64,000 nucleotides of DNA from Lachnospiraceae bacterium (GCA_021199495.1 JAJQHY010000043.1:1-64000); one strand, 5' to 3'; counted from the first letter of the stretch, positions 49,426 through 58,790 are shown. Program-made: numbers and translations. Notes: generated by a model from the sequence alone, not told the origin.

Positions 49426-50772
49426 ATGTTTCAGAAATTTGAGGTGCATGTGCCGGAATTTCACGATGCAGTATATGATATTACAGATTATGGGGCAGTC
49501 GGAGATGGGGTGCATTCCAATACCGGAGCATTCCGAAAAGCGATGGAGGCCGCGGCAAAAACCGGCGGACATGTCCTGGTGCCGGACGGTATCTGGATGA
49601 CCGGGCCGATCTGTCTGAAAAGCGGCGTAGATCTGCATTTATCTGACAATGCATTGATTGTTTTTGACAAAAATCCGGAGGAATACCCCGTGCGGAAAAC
49701 GGATTACGAGGGAACGGACAGGCTGCGTGCTGTTTCTCCAATTCATGCGGAGAATGCGGAGAATATCGCAATCACCGGAAAAGGCGTGATCGATGGCAGC
49801 GGCCATCTGTGGCGGCCGGTGAAGCGCATGAAGGTGACTAAGAAGGAGTGGAAGGCTTTACTTGGAAAATCCCCGTACACGATTCCCGGCCATGAGGGAG
49901 AGATCTGGCTGCCCTCTGAGACGATCTATGAAGGACAGCTCCATGGGGAGATCTCTACACAGGCAGAAAACGCGGCGGAGCTGGCCGCACCGTATTATGA
50001 TCTGTACCGGCCGGTCATGGTGCGTCTGGATCACTGCAGAAGGGTTCTGATTGAAAATGTTACCCTGCAGAATTCGCCCGCCTGGTGCGTGCATCCCTTC
50101 TTCTGTGAGGACCTTACCGTGCGCGGCGTGACAGTTTACAACCCGTATTACGCGCAGAACGGAGACGGAATTGATGTGGAATCCTGCCGCAATGTGGAGA
50201 TTGCCTACTCTGAGTTCAATGTCGGCGACGACGGCATCTGCATCAAGAGCGGGAAAAACAAAGAGGCCAGGAAAATTCCGGGACCTTCGGAGAATATTTA
50301 CATCCATCACTGCCATGTGGGGCACAGCCACGGCGGCTTTGTGGTCGGAAGCGAGATGAGCCGCGGCGTGCGCAATATTCTGGTGGAGGACTGCACCTTT
50401 ACGGATACGGATGTGGGACTGCGGTTTAAGAGCGCGATTCCCAGAGGCGGCGTGGTGGAGGATATTTATATTCGCAGAGTGAATATGCTCAATATCAAGG
50501 AACAGGCCGCGATACTTACCATGAATTATATTCTGAATACCAACGGCGTCGATGAGGCGGTTGTCGGGGCTGAGGGAGAAGAGGATATTCCGGTTTTCCG
50601 TGATATCTTTATTGAGGATTGTAACTGCCTTCACGCCCGCCAGGCGGTGAAAATCCAGGGCCTGAAGCGGGAGAAACCGGCGATTTACAATATCCGGTTC
50701 CGGAACTTTAATTGCGTTGCGGAGGAGGAAAATGTGCTGGAGGACTGCAGCGATGTAGTGTTTGAAGCGTGA
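49426..50772 (+). CDS. glycoside hydrolase family 28 (polygalacturonase type)
   Basis: A 448-aa right-handed beta-helix protein. GH28 active-site motifs: 'NGDGID' (NxD), 'VGDDGICIKSG' (DD), 'SHGGFVVGSE' (GHG-like) and 'RFKSAIPRGG' (RxK region). The N-terminal 'DITDYGAVGDG' is also typical. No signal peptide is present, so it hydrolyses galacturonan or rhamnogalacturonan oligosaccharides in the cytoplasm. GAGGAGG precedes the ATG. It is followed by a GH29 gene and belongs to the pectin locus. Confidence 0.93.
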   Translation: MFQKFEVHVPEFHDAVYDITDYGAVGDGVHSNTGAFRKAMEAAAKTGGHVLVPDGIWMTGPICLKSGVDLHLSDNALIVFDKNPEEYPVRKTDYEGTDRLRAVSPIHAENAENIAITGKGVIDGSGHLWRPVKRMKVTKKEWKALLGKSPYTIPGHEGEIWLPSETIYEGQLHGEISTQAENAAELAAPYYDLYRPVMVRLDHCRRVLIENVTLQNSPAWCVHPFFCEDLTVRGVTVYNPYYAQNGDGIDVESCRNVEIAYSEFNVGDDGICIKSGKNKEARKIPGPSENIYIHHCHVGHSHGGFVVGSEMSRGVRNILVEDCTFTDTDVGLRFKSAIPRGGVVEDIYIRRVNMLNIKEQAAILTMNYILNTNGVDEAVVGAEGEEDIPVFRDIFIEDCNCLHARQAVKIQGLKREKPAIYNIRFRNFNCVAEEENVLEDCSDVVFEA

Positions 50773-50879
50773 AGAAAAGATGAGGGTATGTTGGGTTTGA
50801 ACCGTAATGGAAGAATAAGGGGATGCGACAGAAAAACGAGGGAAAACCGGAAGGGTTTTCCTGACAGAGAGGAGAAATC

Positions 50880-52181
50880 ATGTTTGACAGAAAAGCATAT
50901 GAGCAGCGTATGAAGTGGTATCAGGAGGCCAGGTTCGGCCTGTTCATCCACTGGGGACTTTACGCGATTCCCGCCAGGGGCGAATGGGTGCGCAGCACGG
51001 AGCAGATGCCCGAGGAGGAGTATCTTCCGTTCTTTGAGGAGTTTGACCCGGTGGATTTTGATCCCGCGAAGTGGGCCAGAGCAGCGAAAGCGGCCGGGAT
51101 GAAGTACGCGGTGATGACAGCGAAGCACCACGACGGTTTCTGTCTGTTTGACAGTAAGCTGACGGATTTCAAAGCGACAAAAACGAAGGCCGGCAGGGAT
51201 CTGATCCGGGAATATCTGGACGCCTTCCGGGCCGAGGGGCTGAAGGTGGGTCTGTATTATTCGCTGCTGGACTGGCATCATCCGGATTATCCGCACTATG
51301 GAGATCTCCATCATCCGATGAGAAACTGCGAGGCGGAGCGGGATGTGGAGCGGAATTTTGACCGTTATCTGGATTATATGCACGGCCAGGTCCGGGAGCT
51401 TTGCACAGAGTATGGAAAGCTCGATCTGATGTGGTTTGATTTCTCCTATGGGGAGATGACAGGGGAAAAGTGGAGAGCCACAGAGCTGGTGCACATGATT
51501 CGCAGCCTGCAGCCGGATGTCATCATTGACAATCGTCTGGAGGTCAGCGGTTCCGGTTTTGGCTCTCTGGCAAGCGGAAATCCCAGCGAGTTTTCCGGAG
51601 ATTTTGTAAGCCCCGAGCAGATCATTCCGCCGAACGGCTTGCAGGATGTGAATGGAAACGACCTGGCTTGGGAGGCCTGTGTGACCATGAACGATCACTG
51701 GGGATACTGTGCCAGGGATAAGCGTTTTAAGCCGGCTTCCATGCTGATCAAAAAGCTGGTGGAGTGTGTCAGCAAAAACGGCAACCTGCTTTTGAACGTG
51801 GGGCCGGACGCCAGAGGCAATATTCCGCAGGAATCCTATGATATCCTCGATGAGATTGGCCGCTGGATGCAGAAAAACAGCGCCTCCGTCTATGGCTGCA
51901 GGGGAAGCGGACTGCCAAAGCCGGAGAATGGCAGAATCACGGCAAGAGGCAATCATCTGTATTATCATATCATGGAGAATTCCATCGGCGGTATTCCGCT
52001 TTACGGGGTGGACAGAAACAAAGTGGAAAAGGTACGCCTTTTACAGGACGGAAGCGAGCTGAAGGTACAGGATAACTGGGTGGTGAATAATTATCCGGAC
52101 ATCGCCTTTGTGGAAGTGTCCGATACGCCTGCGCTGCCGGATCCGACGGATACGGTGGTGGAGATTGTGATGAAGGAGTAA
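50880..52181 (+). CDS. alpha-L-fucosidase, GH29
   Basis: A 433-aa protein with the GH29 signature 'RFGLFIHWGLYAIPA', 'AKHHDGFCLFDS' and the nucleophile Asp in 'LMWFDF' (about residue 185). 'GNLLLNVGPDARGNIP' marks the end of the catalytic barrel, followed by a small beta domain. It releases alpha-fucose, for example from rhamnogalacturonan or xyloglucan side chains. It is cytoplasmic by sequence. AGAGAGGAG precedes the ATG. Confidence 0.93.
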   Translation: MFDRKAYEQRMKWYQEARFGLFIHWGLYAIPARGEWVRSTEQMPEEEYLPFFEEFDPVDFDPAKWARAAKAAGMKYAVMTAKHHDGFCLFDSKLTDFKATKTKAGRDLIREYLDAFRAEGLKVGLYYSLLDWHHPDYPHYGDLHHPMRNCEAERDVERNFDRYLDYMHGQVRELCTEYGKLDLMWFDFSYGEMTGEKWRATELVHMIRSLQPDVIIDNRLEVSGSGFGSLASGNPSEFSGDFVSPEQIIPPNGLQDVNGNDLAWEACVTMNDHWGYCARDKRFKPASMLIKKLVECVSKNGNLLLNVGPDARGNIPQESYDILDEIGRWMQKNSASVYGCRGSGLPKPENGRITARGNHLYYHIMENSIGGIPLYGVDRNKVEKVRLLQDGSELKVQDNWVVNNYPDIAFVEVSDTPALPDPTDTVVEIVMKE

Positions 52182-52310
52182 GGGAACAAAGCATGTTCTC
52201 CAAAGGAGCGATGAGGCGCTTGCACGCACACTGTCGGAGGGATCAGGGCTTCTGTTGGAAGGCTGCATATTTCGATTGATAAAGAGAAAAGGAAAGGCGG
52301 ATAACTGACG

Positions 52311-54029
52311 ATGGATTATATGGAAATTTACGAAGAATGGTGTACGGACCCTTATTTTGATGAGGCAACGAGGCAGGAGTTAAAGGCAATCAGGGATGAT
52401 GAGAAGGAGATTGAGGACCGCTTTTACCGCCAGCTGAAATTCGGCACGGGTGGCCTGCGCGGCGTGATCGGCGCGGGTACGAACCGGATGAATATTTATA
52501 CCGTGCGTCAGGCGACGCAGGGCCTGGCGGATTATATCTTAAATATGGACGGTGCGGCCAAAGGGGTTTCGATCGCCTATGATTCGAGGCGGATGTCTCC
52601 GGAGTTTGCGAAGGAGGCGGCACTTTGCCTGAACGCAAACGGGATTCAGACGTATCTGTTTGAAAGCCTCAGACCCACGCCGGAGCTTTCCTTTACCGTG
52701 CGTCAGCTGCACTGCATTGCCGGTATCGTGATTACCGCCAGCCATAACCCGGCCGAGTATAACGGCTATAAGGTCTACTGGGAGGATGGCGCACAGATCA
52801 CGCCGCCGCATGATAAAAATATCCTGGCGTGTGTAGCGAAGGTGACGGACTTTTCGCGGGTGAAAACGATGGACGAGCAGGCGGCGAAGGCAGCGGGTTT
52901 ATTTCATATCATTGGCGAAGAGATCGACGACCTGTATATGGAGCAGTTAAAGAGCCAGAGCATTCACCCGGAGATTATTCCGGACATGGCGAAGGATATC
53001 CGGATTGTCTACACACCGCTTCACGGCACGGGAAATAAACCGGTGCGCCGTGTACTGGCCGAGCTGGGATTTACGCAGGTCTATGTGGTGCCGGAGCAGG
53101 AGGAGCCGGACGGCAACTTTACCACAGTGCCTTATCCGAACCCGGAGGATCCGAACGCCTGGACGCTGGCGCTGAAGCAGGCAAAGGAGGTGGATGCGGA
53201 TCTTGTGCTGGCGACAGATCCGGACGCAGACCGGCTGGGCGTGTGTGTGAAGGATACAAAGACCGGCGAGTATATCAGCTTCACCGGCAATATGTCCGGC
53301 ATGTTGATTGCGGAATACATTCTGCGCGAGCGCACAAAGACCGGCACCATGCCGGAAAATCCGGCCCTGGTGGAGACTATCGTGACGACGGATATGGTGA
53401 AGGCCGTGGCAGCGGATTATGGGGTGAAGCTGATCGAGGTATTGACCGGCTTTAAATATATCGGCGAACAGATTAAATTCTTTGAGGAGAATCACACCTA
53501 TCAATATGTGTTCGGCCTGGAGGAGAGCTATGGGTGCCTCGCCGGGACCTACGCCAGGGATAAGGATGCCTGTGTGGCGGTGATGATGCTCTGTGAGGCG
53601 GCTGCCTTTTATAAAAAGCAGGGGAAAACCCTATGGGATGCCATGCTGGATCTATATGAAAAGTACGGTTATTTCAAGGAAGGGCTGGCGACTGTGACGT
53701 TAAAGGGCCTGGACGGTGCGAAACAGATTCAGGAGCGAATGGCTGCTTTCAGGGAAAATCCGCCGAAACAGCTGGGAGGAATGAAGGTGGAGGCACTCAG
53801 GGATTACCAGTCCGGCTTAAGGACTGAGGTTGAGACAGGAGTGACAGAACCGACCGGCCTGCCGCAGTCGGATGTCCTTTATTTTGAGCTGGAAAATAAC
53901 GCCTGGTGCTGTGTGCGTCCGTCCGGCACGGAGCCGAAGATCAAGTATTATTACGGTGTGAAGGGCGTGTCGCTGGCGGACGCGGAGGAGAAGCTTCAGG
54001 CACTGAAGGCGGATCTGACGCGGGAATAA
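52311..54029 (+). CDS. pgcA: phosphoglucomutase / phosphomannomutase (PgcA type)
   Basis: A 572-aa alpha-D-phosphohexomutase with the four expected sites: catalytic serine loop 'TASHNPAEYNGYK', metal loop 'DPDADRLG', sugar loop 'GLEESYG' and phosphate loop 'RPSGTEPKIKYY'. It interconverts glucose-1- and glucose-6-phosphate in the cytoplasm and feeds sugar nucleotide synthesis. It is the last gene of the carbohydrate block and is followed by a MerR-type promoter. Confidence 0.92.
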   Translation: MDYMEIYEEWCTDPYFDEATRQELKAIRDDEKEIEDRFYRQLKFGTGGLRGVIGAGTNRMNIYTVRQATQGLADYILNMDGAAKGVSIAYDSRRMSPEFAKEAALCLNANGIQTYLFESLRPTPELSFTVRQLHCIAGIVITASHNPAEYNGYKVYWEDGAQITPPHDKNILACVAKVTDFSRVKTMDEQAAKAAGLFHIIGEEIDDLYMEQLKSQSIHPEIIPDMAKDIRIVYTPLHGTGNKPVRRVLAELGFTQVYVVPEQEEPDGNFTTVPYPNPEDPNAWTLALKQAKEVDADLVLATDPDADRLGVCVKDTKTGEYISFTGNMSGMLIAEYILRERTKTGTMPENPALVETIVTTDMVKAVAADYGVKLIEVLTGFKYIGEQIKFFEENHTYQYVFGLEESYGCLAGTYARDKDACVAVMMLCEAAAFYKKQGKTLWDAMLDLYEKYGYFKEGLATVTLKGLDGAKQIQERMAAFRENPPKQLGGMKVEALRDYQSGLRTEVETGVTEPTGLPQSDVLYFELENNAWCCVRPSGTEPKIKYYYGVKGVSLADAEEKLQALKADLTRE

Positions 54030-54073
54030 ATGAGCAGAACAGAAGAAATGTGCCGGAAAATCAGGGAAAGGTC

Positions 54074-54104
54074 TTGACTGTAAACCCTCTTGATACCTTA
54101 ACAT
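54074..54104 (+). promoter_or_regulatory. MerR-type promoter with 19-bp spacer
   Basis: TTGACT (54074-54079), 19-bp spacer, TAACAT (54099-54104). The overlong spacer is the hallmark of promoters that MerR proteins untwist. It lies about 200 bp upstream of the MerR-RDD gene, so autoregulation is likely. Confidence 0.55.
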
Positions 54105-54148
54105 ACAGATGAAAGGATAATGCGGCATCTGGGAAATGAAATAATCCT

Positions 54149-54206
54149 ATCGTGACAAAATACGTCACGATCCAATTCGCCGCTCGCCGGGCATGTAAAC
54201 ATGCCC
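54149..54206. repeat. two palindromes in the MerR-RDD leader
   Basis: ATCGTGAC (54149-54156) / GTCACGAT (54164-54171) and GGGCATGT (54189-54196) / ACATGCCC (54199-54206). Both are perfect 8-bp inverted repeats in an untranslated leader. They look like a small mobile palindromic element or regulator sites. Confidence 0.6.
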
Positions 54207-54306
54207 TTCTCGCTTGCGCTCATTATATCGAAAAAACAACATGAGTAAGCAATGCAGAGTTGCAATTCGTGTGTGTGGGATTGATTGATAAGAGGAGAGA
54301 GGCAAC

Positions 54307-56019
54307 ATGACAATCAAGGAAATTGAAACCCTGTCCGGAATGACGCGGGCAAATATCCGTTTCTATGAGGCAGAGGGATTATTGAGCCCGGTGCGTGAGG
54401 AAAACGGATACCGGGACTATTCTGAAGAAGACCTGGAAACGCTGAAAAAAATCCGTCTGTTCAGGACGCTGCAGTTTTCACTGGCTCAGATTAAGGCACT
54501 GCAGAGTGGGGATGAGTCGTTGAGTCAGGCGCTGAAAACACATTTGCAGGAACTGTCGCGGGAGCATCAGGATCTGGACAGGGCGGGGGAGACCTGTCGT
54601 GCCATGAGAGAGGAGCAGGCGGAGTACAGCACGCTGGACGCGCAGCGATACCTGGATGTTTATGAGAGGGTTGTTCACCTGCCTGTTGATGAGAGTGTAA
54701 AGTCTGTCGGGATTTCTGATTTCCATGACAAAGCGCCTGAGAGTGCGGAAAATTCAGAAATCCGGCGCAATGCGTCTGCGGCCAGTGACATTTCCAGTAT
54801 GCATGGTGGCATTTCCGGGCAGAATGTGGGTATGGCGTCTGGCAGCATCGATTCATTGTCAGGGGCTTCAAAGGAAGGAGACAGAGCAATCGATGAATAT
54901 GTTCGGAGCTTGGATCAGCCCTCCTGGATGAAGGATGACACCGCAGAGCCGGTGCGTGCTCCCTGGCGGCGTTTTTTGGCCCGTCAGCTGGATCTGGTTG
55001 TTTACGGATTCTGTCTGAACGCGATCCTGATGTTGGTTTTTCACATCAACCCCGAAAGAATTTCGTCCGAGACACAGATCGGGAACCTTACGTTCAGCGT
55101 TGCATGGCTTTCGGTTCTGGCGCTGGTTATCATGCTGTTTGTGGAACCGTTGTTTTTAGCTGTCTTTGCCACGACACCCGGAAAATGGATCGTGGGTTTT
55201 CGGGTTATGGACAATGAGGGATACCGCCTTTCGTATCCGGCTGCGCTTTCCCGTACCTGGACGGTACTCTGGCGCGGATGCGGGCTTGGAATTCCGCCTT
55301 ACTCAATCTACCGATCCTGGAAAAGTTACCGGGACTGCAGTGAAGGTGTGCCGTTGGACTGGGAGTATGACGCGGAGCTGACGCAGAAGGATGAGGGCGT
55401 CTGGCGGATTGCGGCACTTGTGTGCGCGTTTCTGCTTCTGTATGGCGCGGAGAGTCTGGTGAGCATGGAAGCAACCATGCCCCGGTATCGCGGGGATCTG
55501 ACAGCGGAAGAATTTTACGCGAATTATAATCAGCTGGCTTCCTGGTATGGACTGCTGGATTCCGCCTACAGCCTCGGAAACGATGGACACTGGTGGAATT
55601 CTGCTGATGTTGCCGTCGCGACAGAAATCAATAGCATTACAGTCTATCTGGGAAGTGGACCGTATTTTCTGAATTTTGACCTGACGGAAAAAGACGGCGT
55701 TGTTACAGGTGTGAGTTTTCATTATGAAACCACGGACAGCACGCTCTATGTCCAGAGCTATCAAGAGCAGATGGTTTTAACGACCATGTCCTTTGCCTGC
55801 GCGCAGAAGGGCTTCGGTATTTTTTCCGCTGCCAGGAGGCAAATTCTGAATGTCGTGAGTTCTTATCCCCAGGAGAGCTTTCATTACTCCTGCAACGGCA
55901 TTACAGTCGACTGCCAGGTGGAATACAGTGGATACATGATGCTCCCTTATGAAGATGTCCTTGCGCCTGGGGAGGATCCAAGCTATTCCATGACTTTCAC
56001 AATCACGAAGGATGTATAA
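54307..56019 (+). CDS. MerR-type DNA-binding domain fused to an RDD membrane domain and an exported domain
   Basis: A 570-aa protein. Residues 1-70 are a MerR helix-turn-helix ('SGMTRANIRFYEAEGLLSPVREENGY', in part: ANIRFYEAEGLLSP; 'YSEEDLETLKKI'), followed by a coiled-coil segment to about 120 and a Ser/Gly-rich linker. Residues about 218-355 are an RDD-type membrane domain ('RRFLARQLDLVVYG', 'TPGKWIVGFRVMD'), then another span (about 363-380) and a C-terminal beta-rich region that should face outside. It is therefore a membrane-tethered one-component regulator sensing an external signal. It has its own MerR-type promoter and ends on the same base pair step as the converging DJ-1 gene. Confidence 0.82.
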   Translation: MTIKEIETLSGMTRANIRFYEAEGLLSPVREENGYRDYSEEDLETLKKIRLFRTLQFSLAQIKALQSGDESLSQALKTHLQELSREHQDLDRAGETCRAMREEQAEYSTLDAQRYLDVYERVVHLPVDESVKSVGISDFHDKAPESAENSEIRRNASAASDISSMHGGISGQNVGMASGSIDSLSGASKEGDRAIDEYVRSLDQPSWMKDDTAEPVRAPWRRFLARQLDLVVYGFCLNAILMLVFHINPERISSETQIGNLTFSVAWLSVLALVIMLFVEPLFLAVFATTPGKWIVGFRVMDNEGYRLSYPAALSRTWTVLWRGCGLGIPPYSIYRSWKSYRDCSEGVPLDWEYDAELTQKDEGVWRIAALVCAFLLLYGAESLVSMEATMPRYRGDLTAEEFYANYNQLASWYGLLDSAYSLGNDGHWWNSADVAVATEINSITVYLGSGPYFLNFDLTEKDGVVTGVSFHYETTDSTLYVQSYQEQMVLTTMSFACAQKGFGIFSAARRQILNVVSSYPQESFHYSCNGITVDCQVEYSGYMMLPYEDVLAPGEDPSYSMTFTITKDV

Positions 56020-56589
56020 TCACCTTTCCTTCACTCTCTCCAGCTGCTCATACCGCTGCGTATCATTTTCAAACACGTGAAGGTAATCGCAGACACTGAT
56101 GGCGAAATCCACAAACGCGTATCCCTGCGCTGTGATCAGGTTGCGGTCCGTGACGCAGCGCGTCGCAACAAAGTTCTGCCGGGGAAAGGGGTCATAGACG
56201 CCCAGCTGCTTTATTTTTTCCGGGGAGCAGGAAGTGGTATATTGATAATGATCCAGAATCCCGGCGCGGCCTAAAAACTGGGGCGCAAAACAGATGGCGG
56301 CTACGAGCCTGCCTGCAGTAATCATCTGTGCGGCGGTTTCACAGATGGAATTCTGCTCAGGGTTGATCGGACCGCCGGGAATGATCAGTGCTTCATAACA
56401 GGTGGGATCCTGAATGTCGGTGATTTTTGCATCCGGCAGATACGTGAGTCCGGATTCCGATCTGACCGGCGAGGTATCTTCGGAAATGAAGGTAATGTCC
56501 CGCTGGCCTGTCCTGCGAAGCCTGTGAAGCAGAAGCGTGATTTCAAAATCTGCCATATTTTCATAGATGTAACACAAAATTTTTCCCAT
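56020..56589 (-). CDS. DJ-1/PfpI family protein
   Basis: A 189-aa class I glutamine-amidotransferase-like protein with 'EALIIPGGPINPEQN' and the nucleophile-elbow Cys in 'AAICFAPQFLGRAG'. The N-terminal 'LCYIYENMADFEITLLLHRL' (in part: ENMADFEITLL) keeps the conserved acidic Glu. Members are chaperones, glyoxalases or regulators; the role here is unknown. Its stop is adjacent to the stop of the converging MerR-RDD gene with no spacer. AAGAGGAC precedes the ATG. Confidence 0.85.
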   Translation of the reverse strand: MGKILCYIYENMADFEITLLLHRLRRTGQRDITFISEDTSPVRSESGLTYLPDAKITDIQDPTCYEALIIPGGPINPEQNSICETAAQMITAGRLVAAICFAPQFLGRAGILDHYQYTTSCSPEKIKQLGVYDPFPRQNFVATRCVTDRNLITAQGYAFVDFAISVCDYLHVFENDTQRYEQLERVKER

Positions 56590-56950
56590 AGGAGTCCTCT
56601 TTCAGGTGTATATTTCGGATTTATTTTAGTATGAATTCAGGCAGGTGTCCAGCCCGGATTTCATGACTGCTGCATATCCCGGGATACGCTGAAATGATCG
56701 GAAGGAGCAGGACTTTGTGTGTACGGATGATGAGCAGGGTAAGTGAAGTGTTTTTTTCGAGCAGAATTTCGTGAGCAGAAATACAGGGGCAGGCCTTGCA
56801 ATCAAAGAGAGATTCAATTAAAATATAAGCGCGTGAAATAGGGCAGAATATGGGAAAACCATGCTGGCATCAGACAGACCGGAGGGTTAAATCGGGATTA
56901 TCTGCACGCGGAAACGCAAAACAGCATGATAGGAATGGAGGAAACAGACC
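56590..56950. other. intergenic region with the promoter of the flavin reductase-rubredoxin gene
   Basis: The only strong signal is TTGCAA (56796-56801), 17 bp, TAAAAT (56819-56824), reading toward the gene at 56951. The rest shows no gene or repeat that I can support. Confidence 0.55.
56796..56824 (+). promoter_or_regulatory. promoter of the flavin reductase-rubredoxin gene
   Basis: TTGCAA, 17-bp spacer, TAAAAT; leader of about 120 nt. Confidence 0.65.
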
Positions 56951-57550
56951 ATGGACAAAAAAGCAATGTATAAATTAAGCTACGGTCTCTTTGTGCTGAC
57001 CGCGCAGGAGGACGGCAGAGATAACGGCTGTATCGTGAATACCGTGACGCAGGTCACTTCGGAGCCGAACCGGATCACTGTGGCAATCAATAAAAACAAT
57101 CTGACGCATGATATGGTGCTGAAGACAGGGAAATTCAATGTCTCTATCCTGACCGAGAAGGCGCCCTTTGCGACCTATCAGCATTGGGGTTTTCAGAGCG
57201 GCAGGGACGTGGACAAGATGGAGGAGATCACTGTCAGCCGCAGCGCAAACGGCTTGGTATATCTGCCGGAAAATGCCAACGCTTACCTGAGCGCACAGGT
57301 AAGCGAGAGTAAGGACTTAGGAACGCATACTCTCTTTCTGGCGGATGTGACGGATGGAGCAGTGCTTTCCGATGATGAGTCTGTGACCTACAGCTACTAT
57401 CAGAAAAATGTCAAGACCGCACCCGCTCCGAAGAAAAAAGGCTTTGTCTGCACGGTTTGCGGGTATATTTATGAAGGAGACGTCCTGCCGCCTGATTTCA
57501 TCTGTCCGTGGTGCAAGCACCCGGCGTCTGATTTTGTGCCGATTGCATAA
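56951..57550 (+). CDS. hrb: flavin reductase-rubredoxin fusion (high-molecular-weight rubredoxin type)
   Basis: A 199-aa protein: residues 1-150 are a flavin reductase-like FMN domain ('LSYGLFVLTAQEDGRDNGCIVNTVTQV', in part: GLFVLTAQEDGRDNGCIVNT), residues about 160-199 a rubredoxin with CTVCGYIYEG and CPWCKHPASDF. The fusion matches Hrb of acetogens, which passes electrons from NAD(P)H to a flavodiiron O2/NO reductase. It gives oxygen protection in anaerobes. No flavodiiron gene is adjacent. It ends at a bidirectional terminator shared with degV. Confidence 0.88.
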   Translation: MDKKAMYKLSYGLFVLTAQEDGRDNGCIVNTVTQVTSEPNRITVAINKNNLTHDMVLKTGKFNVSILTEKAPFATYQHWGFQSGRDVDKMEEITVSRSANGLVYLPENANAYLSAQVSESKDLGTHTLFLADVTDGAVLSDDESVTYSYYQKNVKTAPAPKKKGFVCTVCGYIYEGDVLPPDFICPWCKHPASDFVPIA

Positions 57551-57559
57551 TCTGACTAA

Positions 57560-57603
57560 AAAACCGCTGCGAATTCCTGCAATGCAGAATTCGCAGCGGT
57601 TTT
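57560..57603. terminator. bidirectional terminator between the rubredoxin fusion gene and degV
   Basis: AAAACCGCTGCGAATTC (57560-57576) pairs with GAATTCGCAGCGGTTTT (57587-57603). A T-run follows on both strands. Confidence 0.92.
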
Positions 57604-57621
57604 ATCGTGCAACCAATTCTT

Positions 57622-58494
57622 TTATTCCATCTTTTGTCCAAAGAAAAACAAAGACATCATCCCCGGACCGGTGTGTGCGCCAATGACCGGGCAGAGCATG
57701 GTGATGTGGACGTCCGCCTGCGGATTGACCTTTAATACCATGTCCTTTAATTCTGCGGCGGTGTCCTTGCAGTCCGCGCAGCAGATATAGGTGGTCTGGC
57801 CGTATTTCGGGTCAAAACGCTTCTGATAGCAGTCGACCAGGTAGCGCATGGCCTGTTTGCTGCCGCGCTTATTGGCAACGGAGCCAAGCTCGCCCTTTAA
57901 GTTGATATTTAAAATCGGCTTGATGTTCAGGGCAGTACCCACAAAAGCGGTGGTAGCGGAAACCCTGCCGCCTCGCTTTAAGTATACCAGATCCTCCACC
58001 ATGAACCAGTGATTTACATTATGGATATTCTCCCGAAGCCAGGCCGCGTTCTCTTCAAGTGTCATACCGGCAGCCCGGTTTGCGGAAGCGCGCTCCGCCA
58101 AAAGCCCCATGCCGCCCGTGGCAGCGAAGCTGTCGATAATTTCGATCTGTGCGCCCTCGTACTGGTCCTTTAAAGACTGCGCCGCTAAAAGCGCCGCTTC
58201 ATATGTCTTGCTCAGGCCGCTGGAGAGGGCGATGTAGAGCACTCCCTTTCCTTCCTTTAAAGAGGGGGCGAAAGTCTCTTCATACTGGTAGGGTGTAATC
58301 TGACTGGTCCGGGTCGGCATACCGCGCCGCATGCTTTCATAGAAATAGTGCATTTTCTCATCGCTCTCGGGGCCGGTTGCCTTCAGCGTCTCGTCGCCGA
58401 GACCATATTCCATCGGCACATAGCGGATGTTGATTTTCTCCGCCACCTCAGTGTCGATATCCAGTGACATGTCCACATAAATTTCGTAATCCAT
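57622..58494 (-). CDS. DegV family fatty-acid-binding protein
   Basis: A 290-aa protein; ATG at 58494 with CGAGGG upstream is favoured over an extension to 58620. DegV features: 'TRTSQITPYQYEETF', 'SSGLSKTYEAALLAAQ', 'IIDSFAATGGMGLLAE', 'VEDLVYLKRGGRVSA' and 'PVIGAHTGPGMM'. DegV/FakB proteins bind a fatty acid for phosphorylation by FakA. No fakA gene is adjacent. It converges on the rubredoxin fusion gene. Confidence 0.92.
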   Translation of the reverse strand: MDYEIYVDMSLDIDTEVAEKINIRYVPMEYGLGDETLKATGPESDEKMHYFYESMRRGMPTRTSQITPYQYEETFAPSLKEGKGVLYIALSSGLSKTYEAALLAAQSLKDQYEGAQIEIIDSFAATGGMGLLAERASANRAAGMTLEENAAWLRENIHNVNHWFMVEDLVYLKRGGRVSATTAFVGTALNIKPILNINLKGELGSVANKRGSKQAMRYLVDCYQKRFDPKYGQTTYICCADCKDTAAELKDMVLKVNPQADVHITMLCPVIGAHTGPGMMSLFFFGQKME

Positions 58495-58680
58495 TTTGCT
58501 ATCCCTCGTTTCTTCACAGGCAGTCAGGAAGTTCCCTGTCTGACATTTCCCCAAAAAGTCATACACAGACACTATACATGATTGGAAAAATGATGTCAAC
58601 AAAAGCCAGGGAAAATTCACACAGAGTTCATAAAATCCGCTTTGCGTGTCTCTGTGTGTACACGGGTGATCTGAAGAGGC

Positions 58681-58790
58681 TGAAAACTGGTGTGATAATA
58701 AGCAACAGGGAATTTTTCAGGGCCGAACGAGATCATGAAAACTGGCGTGATTATAAGTAACAAGGATTTTTCCAGAGTCGAATGAGAGCA
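58681..58790. repeat. 55-bp tandem duplication, two copies
   Basis: 58681-58735 and 58736-58790 both start TGAAAACTGG and match at about 45 of 55 positions with no gap. A third partial start (TGAAAACAGGATTTT) follows at 58806. It lies between degV and the amino acid transporter. Confidence 0.8.
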
